Source: Temnothorax longispinosus (lineage: Eukaryota; Arthropoda; Insecta; Hymenoptera; Formicidae). From it: DNA of 64,000 nucleotides. Of this stretch, positions 56,650 to 64,000 are shown in pieces. Each line of letters starts with the position of its first letter. Positions within the stretch are counted from its first letter, which is position 1. Location: NCBI RefSeq assembly GCF_030848805.1, contig NW_027270069.1, positions 124,001-188,000 on the forward strand, in the 5' to 3' direction. Made by a program: the position numbers and the translations under genes. Under the pieces are notes generated by a model. That model had not been told where the DNA came from. It saw nothing but the letters and a program-made list of their open reading frames with translations, and searched no databases.

Positions 56650-59600
56650 ACGAATGTACATAATAATACAAGTAGCGTGATATCTCCTAGCATTTACAAA
56701 ACTCGTAATTTACATTCATATTTTGTACATATTATTTATTAAACGCGTCTAGAGTTCTCGTCTATTTTTTTTTTATTATGTGTAACGTTTAGTCAGCGTG
56801 AAATTTTATTTATTTGCGATTTCAAAGCTATTCAGTAATAAGCGAGCCTGTTTCCTACATAGCTTGTAAATTAGATCTTACAAAATATTATCTACAATAA
56901 ATCCATATGCAGAGAAATACAGATAAAGATTCATTTTTTATGACTACGTCATTTTCGCCAGTCACGATCGGCATCTTGCATTTACAGAGAAGGATTGGAG
57001 GAGATGCTGAGAGGAACCCAAGAAACCAAGCCGCTCCCTCTTTTTCTTTTATTCCCCATATATTCATATATTCTTCACCCTTCGAAGAAGATCATTAAAT
57101 ACATTGAACATCGTGTCGGTTTTTTGAATTCTCCTTGCGAACCGCTTATCTACAGATGTATAGTAACTTCACTGCAGTGCTGGTTATAATCTTTATTTTT
57201 GCGGATTACTTATCTCCAATGATATATAAAATTAGGGGTTAAGACGATCGTGATACGCTACTGTTGTTATCGGTAATGCAAAATATTCTACCCGACTACT
57301 TAATTGTAAGAGTTGAGTAACGTAAAAGAATATAATTGTACAGTGAACGCTTGACTTTCCTCCTCTCTCTTTCTTCTTCTTTTTTTTCGCTTTTGCGGAT
57401 GAGTGTGTGAGTATCGAGAGTCGTTATTCTTACATCGTTGATGTTTCTTGAGTGCGGCACGAGCGGAAACTGGCGATTCGCGCCGGAAGGAGCGGAGGTC
57501 GCGTCTTGCCGAATTGGGACTTATTTTTTCTCAGGAGGAATCGATCGTACCAGACAGCCTAAATGGTCTAGAAAAGTACTTGACACGAGATACCGTAATT
57601 TTTCAGATGATGTCCTCGTATTCGGAATGGCCTAATAATTCAGATATTAAATTATTTTTCAGATATTCTTATTTTAGATATATCCTACATCGTAATTTTT
57701 TTAGACGTTTAAATTTCTTGAATATTTCAATCTTTCAGACGTCTTATTATTATTTTTTTTAATGTCCCAATTCTTCAGACTTGCCGTATTTTTTTTTCTT
57801 TAGGCAGTCAAAGTTTTTAGATGTTCAGATATCTCTTAGGTATCTTCCGAGCTCGCGTGCCACCGCGATCATATTATAAAGCCGCGATCTCGAGGCCGAA
57901 AGCTGCCCTTCCTGACACGAGCCGCTGCTTCGAGTCTCGTTGGTCGAGAGAATAAACGAGTTTTTATTTTATATCTTTTTACTTTTCGTGGCGCAATCCG
58001 GTGATTTCTAACTGCATTCGACACACTGGATTTCGCGATAAATTTTTTTTCGCCAGCCGCGTCTGACAGTTGCCAGAGAGTGATATACACAGATTCCGAA
58101 ATGATGAGAGCTCTAACGATAATAGTATCGGTTTCCATATAGCGAAAATTGTACTGCAAAAGCCATAAGCATTTTTTTTCGGTGCGGCCAGCGAGACGAG
58201 ATTACAGTTTTGCAGCGATGTTCTCGAAGGCAGCTAGATTTCTTTGCCGGACGCACTCGACTAGAGGCCTACTGCTACGTACGCTCGTAAAAGGGATTTT
58301 TTCCTTTGTGCTTGATTACACGACGAAAGGGCACATTCACTTGATCATCGTATTATATCTCTATTGCAGAATTAATCGCGTCATTACATCCGAACAACAA
58401 AAGTCCGAGAAATATCTTGCTTGTTGCTTGTTTTCGCCAATATCGGTTGATTGTAGATGTAATATCTAATCGATTATTGCCTTTTCTTAGAACTAATGCT
58501 AGAAACAGACAGATAATTGCTTAAGATACGATCGAAATCAACCAACGTTGTTTGCAGATTGAGAATGTCATACACATTTGATTTGCGAGTGATCGTATTA
58601 AGAAAAAATATTTACTTTAAATAAATAGAAAATGCAATAAATATATGATATTAGTGAAAATATATATACTCATTTACATATTCTATCAAATTATCAAATA
58701 TTGAAAATTAAGGTAAATATTATTTATAAGATAAACCGCGATAATTTGTATCAAAAAGTTATATGCGAGGATCAATAATTGGTAACTTCGTACGTAACGA
58801 AACTAATTGCAATTTTGATTAATTGATTAAATAAAGTTTGAAACATAAACTACTTTCTTTTTGCAGCTTAATATATTTCTCAGAAAACTTTTAATCAAAG
58901 TTTCAATTTACACAATTCTCTCCTTAATTAGCATTTAAAAATTTTGTTTTTACTGTGTTTCTTTAATTCGTTCTAATTGTTATTTTCTTTAATTTTTCCA
59001 AGTTGTATTTCCATTTTCCATTTTCGCGGTAATTGTGTAATCACTATGTAAAACAGACGATTATCACCCGCGGATCAAACGTTTCTAGTCTCTCTCGGAT
59101 ATTTCTTGGATAGTTTCATTGTCTGAATGTTGGCCTCACTCTCTCTCTCTCTCTCTCCAACTTCCAACTTGTAAGATTCAGTGGTTCCTCCTGTGTGAAA
59201 TCGGAAGTGAAGGCTCCCTCGGAGCCGACGAGGCGAGATGTGTTTTTACCTCGCTCGTCCCCGAACGGTTACATAAGACGAGTCTCAGGGGCGGGTTTCT
59301 TAAAATTATTGCCGACTTTGTACAGTGTCAATGATGACGATGATGACCGGTGATAATAATAGTAATAGTAAACAGTTATCATTTATAGTCAGAGATAAGA
59401 ACGTAAAATGCCAGATTTTTATATTGACGCGTCTGCTGTCGATTTCTTTTTTTAATGCCCTTTTTGCGGCTTTTTCGTTTCAGCATTTAAAGTTTCTTAT
59501 ACGCGGAGAGAAATTACACAGCGCGCTCGCGAGATGTCGGATATACGTATAGGCAGAAAAAACACCGTTGACCTTAGAGTTCCTCTTTCGGTAAGTATTC

Positions 59601-62236
59601 CTGTTTAATACAGTATGCTCCTTTTTATTACTTTTACGAATCTCATCTATATGAAATACCTACAATAAAAAGTATCCATTATCTCTGTTACTCCTGCACG
59701 TGCTAAGATTTAGTTTGTCTTTTTTTAGTTTTTTATTTTTTTAATTTAACATTTTCTCTTTCTTCTCTCGCTCTTTCTCATTCGTTCTCTCTCGCGCACA
59801 CATTTCTTTTCTTTCTCTCTTACACACAAACACGCTCCCTTTCGCTCCTAATATTTCTTATCGGTTTCAATAAATTAAGTTTATTAATAATCTCACTTTG
59901 CCACGCCGTGATACGCGCGTGCGACTCTTATATTTTTTTATTTTAAACCGTTTAAGATTCTTCTCTCCTGTCGTTTGACGCCGCATCATCTCTCTCTTCT
60001 CCCCTCCTTTTTTTCGTTCTTTTCTCTTAGGACTCTCACAAAATTACAATTTACACTTGAAATTGGAATTGACACTCATAAGATTATTGAAGTAGCCTCT
60101 CGTATTTAATAATTGCACCGACATGACATCGACCCACATGTTCACGGACACCAGAGGATCCCTCCGCCTGCGTTCATTATTCTTCTTTTCCTCTCTCTTC
60201 TTTCTCTTCCGCGTGTTTGTCTTTATGTCCGGAAATGTCATGGATCGCGCGTCCGAAGATCTCTACGTAGATCAATCCGCCGCACAATCTTTCTTTTCTA
60301 TCCTATTCTACGTACAAATGCAATGAAATAGCGTATTTATAATGATTAAACCGATGTTCCTCCTTTCTCTCTCTCTCACTCTCTTTCTATTCGATCTCCC
60401 GCAGTACGTAACTCCGGCTATAATCGCGATGAATAAATATAATTCGAGAACACGGAAATTGTGTCACTAGGTTTGTCGTTTTGTTATGTTTCTTCATAGT
60501 TCATCCCTCTCGACACGTTTTGCTGCGCTTTAAACCGCGGGGCAATGTTCTGCATGCGCGCTCGGGACAAAAAAGAATGAAGCTTCTCAAGGACGACGTG
60601 CCAGCTTCCGCAACTAGCTACCTAATGAGACGCTCGCGAGGAAACAACGTTCACCGATTCCGCGATCCTAATTAGCGACAGAGAGCCGACTCTGAACGCG
60701 TTGCTCCAGTTCGCTGCTCTTTAAGTTGTCAGATTAAAAAAAAAAAAAAACAAGGAAATGCTTTCTTGCGTCTTAACTGACGATAGTGATATGACGAAAT
60801 CGCGAACGTGAAAAGGATTTCGAGCGTTGAAACGAGCAGAATCGAAAGCGATAAAAATCGTACAGATTAAGGACAACGAGATTAATTATAGACATCCGTA
60901 CGGCCGATTCCTTAGTCCCGGGGGACTGGGACGGTCCTGGATGAGACGAGGATGAACGTCGGGATGATCGATCAATTGATAGTAACGAGGAAATGCGACA
61001 TACCTTAAATCTTTAGGCCAGATTCGTTTAACGTACAGTTAACTGTCGTGCGTCGATAATGTTATTCTTATAGAATCTCACTCTCTTTCTCTCTCTCTCT
61101 CTCTCTCTCGCGCGCTCTCTCTTTATCTAGCAATAAGAAATTGACGACGATAGGTGTTTTCTCTCTCTCTCTCAAAATTCCTACCACGAGGAGTTCGCTA
61201 TAAAGCTAAAATTACGAGATCTGAGGTTGTGGATTTCTGCGAGAGCGCGGATACATCGAATGGTCCGGACAGACTCGTCACGACGATCCGTTACGGAAAT
61301 CCAATTGATCCGAGAAATAAGGCGATCGCACGTGAACAAGACTGCGCGAAAGATCGATGTGGATTTAAACAATGAGAAGAAGAAAAAAACGTTTGCATTC
61401 GCCTTACGGGGCGTCACGCGACACGTTCAGTTAGGCGACTCGATGGAGCACGGGGAGATTAGAACATACGAATATGGGGCCGAAAGATGAAAACGTATAG
61501 TTTAAAAAGAGAAGGAGGCTTTCGCGCCCGCGTGACTCCTTTATTTCTCTTTACCTTCTTCGGTGACCGAAAGGATCTCTCCTCCTTCTCTTTTAAGTAA
61601 CGCGAAGCTTCTCGACGGCACGAACAAAGCATCCTCTCCTCGAACGAAATCCATTTATCAGCCAGATAATAAATATCAGAGAGCGGTATACCTATCAACG
61701 ACCGCAGTAACTCGTGACAGAGGGATTACGCGATTAAATCTTAGATCATCTTAATCGTATTGGATTATAATTAGATAGTAGATCGTAATGTTTGTTCTAC
61801 CTAAACTAACAATTATTATGCTTTCTGTACAATGCAAGGTGTGATCTTAATATCTTCTTAATCATCGTTATTATTATTATTTAATGTTAATTATTACAGC
61901 AACGCGCACTTAAACGCGCGGTGCACAAAATCGTAATTGTATTCACCGTTATATCATTTTCCTTTCTTTTTCTCTCTCTCTCTCTCTCTTTCTCCTCCTT
62001 CCGTTTAAACATTAACCCATAATCTTCTCTGTAGAATGTATGCACCTCAACGTTCGTAATAATTATAATATACTCAACAAAACATTAACATTAACGTCGT
62101 CAGCACTCCGCCTGATACATTAAATCTGTCGAGGAGCAATATATAGGCGCTGCCAATAATAATATATAATTGTCAATATTAATAGTAATTTTCTTTCTCC
62201 TCGTGACACTTCTCTCTATCTACCTATCTATCTATC

Positions 62237-62274
<38 letters not shown>

Positions 62275-62757
62275 TTTTTAAATATGTATATGTATACATA
62301 TCCGTGTCATACAGTAATCGCTCATTCTTTCTCATTCCGCCGATGGAATTATTCCTTAATTTTTTGTTTTCCATAACACCTATAATTATATTATTGCTGC
62401 AGCTTATGGCTCCTTCTCTCTGCTTCTCACGTATGCGCACACACACGTACACGCACTCGCACGTTCTCTCATTCTCACGCAATGCCTCTTGCTTCCCGCT
62501 CACTCATCATGCCCTCCGTTACTTCGTCCGCTGTTGGGGTTAATCGTTTCAAAGATGATACACCTTTTTCATGTGGTCGCGACTTCAAGAACCCACGTGT
62601 AATTTAATAAGAGGAATTTGAGAAAATATCGTGCGCAGAAAAATTTTATAATTTGAGTTGTGGTGCAATCGTTTCACATGCACGCGCTCCGCGGTAATCT
62701 CGAAAAAACGACGAAAGACGGCCCGCGTTATTTAAGGGGGCGCGTCAACGGCTTCAG
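56650..62757. other. Low-complexity and CpG-rich DNA without a supported gene
   Basis: Pyrimidine-rich tracts (TC)n recur at about 59140, 59760-59830, 61080-61120 and 61970-61990, and a (TA)n/(TCTA)n microsatellite is at 62217-62272. A 23-codon frame from ATG 58218 (MFSKAARFLCRTHSTRG.., arginine- and serine-rich, then donor CTC|GTAAAA) could be a mitochondrial presequence exon, but no partner exon follows in the window. Confidence 0.4.
62217..62272. repeat. (TCTA)n and (TA)n microsatellite
   Basis: CTATC tetranucleotide-type repeats run directly into about 28 bp of TA repeat. Confidence 0.9.
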
Positions 62758-62895
62758 TAGTGCGATTCTGTAACTCGTTATGCGTCGTTATGTGCTCATA
62801 ACGACAGTTGCGCAGCTTTTTTCTTATATAGTATACCTGCGCAACTGTCGTTATAAACACATAACGACAGCATAACGAGTTACAGAATCGCACTA
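62758..62895. repeat. Perfect-arm palindrome
   Basis: TAGTGCGATTCTGTAACTCG..CATAACGACAGTTGCGCAG is repeated inverted on the right after a loop of about 20 bp. It is a hairpin MITE or foldback remnant; no coding. Confidence 0.85.
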
Positions 62896-64000
62896 CAGGA
62901 TCCACGCGCTAAACTGCAAAGAAAAATAAAAGTAACGTGCGAGACTACCAATTTCTACCAATTGCAGATACAACTCAAAATCAAATTCGATCGTTCGAGC
63001 GCAATGGACAAATACGTGCGGCGTATTTTCAAGACTATAGCGAGATACAAGGAAGTTACACTTGTCGAGCGATAGTGCGCAGGGGGAAAGGTAACGCAGG
63101 GGATTACTTTTGTCGAGGGTCCGCCGAGATTACAGAAGACGCGAAACGACGACCATCGTCCAAGGCGAGAATCGCGATTGACGTCGATAGTCGTCGTACC
63201 CAACACCTAATGGTGCGTACCGCGCAACACGAAATCGAAGACCGCAAACCCGTCGACTCGGTGAGAAAAAAAATCATCGGCCAAATTAACCGTCTAGAAG
63301 AGAACACGGATTTTTTTACGTATTTCGCGTATATCGCACAATTTCCTGACTCCTCGTGTCCCAAATCGGGACATATGATGTCATAAAAAAAAAACCGTCG
63401 TGTAGACGAATTAAATATTGTTATAAAAGACGTCATTAAGACATCTTCAAGACGTCTTATGATATGATGTCTCTGAGACATCTTATGTCTCGATTTGAGA
63501 CACTGTGTTCACTAGGTTGAGTCTATGCTAACGTGTCTGAACATTCGTCGTCTCTTCTGCCGGTCACATTCTGAAACATCGCGTACAGAACGCCTACAGA
63601 AAGACAGGATCGCTTCGTCTACACCTCGCTATATCGCGATTGATAATCGCGCTAATTACAGCTAAATATAATAGAAATATTGGAAGAATTGATTGTTTCT
63701 CTCAGTGAACACCTATTGGCCGAAACATCTCGAGTGAGCTATATCGTTTGAACAAACGAGACACAGTGAGAGTGCGCAAACACCTTTCACTCATTAAAAT
63801 ACCCGTTATAAAAATCACATTGCTCACGTCATTGCCCTTATCACCGTTAAGCTAAACGAGTACTCCGAGGGTTGATTGTGCCAACAGTATTTGGTTGCGA
63901 GTAATACGAAGTGTAAGGAGGAATGCTTAATTAATCCATTAAGTCTTGGGAGACTCTTACGCGATTTTCTGTTTTAAATTCTTATAATTCGAATACTAAT
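62896..64000. other. No supported gene at the right edge
   Basis: An open frame at 62937-63386 has no ATG start and no domain; another frame here reads MDKYVRRIFKTIARYKEVTL before a stop. Near 63430-63510 short repeats of AGACGTCTTA and GAGACATCTTATGTC occur. I see nothing else. Confidence 0.4.

Noticed and set aside
62937..63386. 149-codon open frame near the right edge
   Set aside because: It begins at GTG, not ATG, has no recognisable domain, and overlaps other open frames in a GC-richer patch where long chance frames are expected.

Overview
This is a window of an insect nuclear genome, almost certainly a hymenopteran and probably an ant. The gene content points there: an orcokinin gene with A and B splice forms, a Torso-ligand hormone of the PTTH/Trunk family, an insect TP53I13 homologue and a kurz/DHX37 fragment. 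So does the architecture: small exons with GT-AG introns, AT-rich introns beside CpG-rich islands, and many short inverted-repeat elements. There are no operons or bacterial features. Most open frames in the window are noise; real genes were found by joining exons whose splice sites and phases agree.

Layout. About 2.2-2.5 kb holds a DIRS-like reverse transcriptase fragment. A six-exon threonine/serine dehydratase-like gene (+, 2904-5981) has lost several PLP-pocket signatures. At 6780-6998 there are two phase-compatible orphan exons. At 7.8-8.8 kb lie decayed leucine-rich-repeat (LRR) exons, one duplicated as an inverted repeat. A small unrecognised coiled-coil-like gene (+) occupies 10.7-11.9 kb. 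The orcokinin gene (-) spans 13839-29915: two shared 5' exons join either an OKB exon with 13 dodecapeptide units or two OKA exons with NFDEIDR-type peptides. A four-exon PTTH/Trunk-family gene (+, 35469-38968) starts head to head with it. From 39 to 50 kb I see mainly non-coding DNA. At 50.25-53.35 kb a large foldback element with AGTCGACTT-rich arms carries a multi-exon kurz/DHX37 pseudogene. TP53I13 (+, 53771-56649) follows, with an in-frame triplicated proline-rich segment and a transposon nest in its last intron. From 56.7 kb to the end there is low-complexity and CpG-rich DNA with no gene I can support.

Functionally the window pairs two secreted signalling loci, orcokinin neuropeptides and a cystine-knot growth/moulting hormone, on divergent strands. 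The most unusual structures are the foldback element that captured introns and exons of a helicase gene, the homogenised OKB array with an OKB-like unit inside the OKA-specific exon, and the dehydratase that looks like a pseudoenzyme. All gene models are read by eye from splice signals and family memory; no alignment or transcript data were available.
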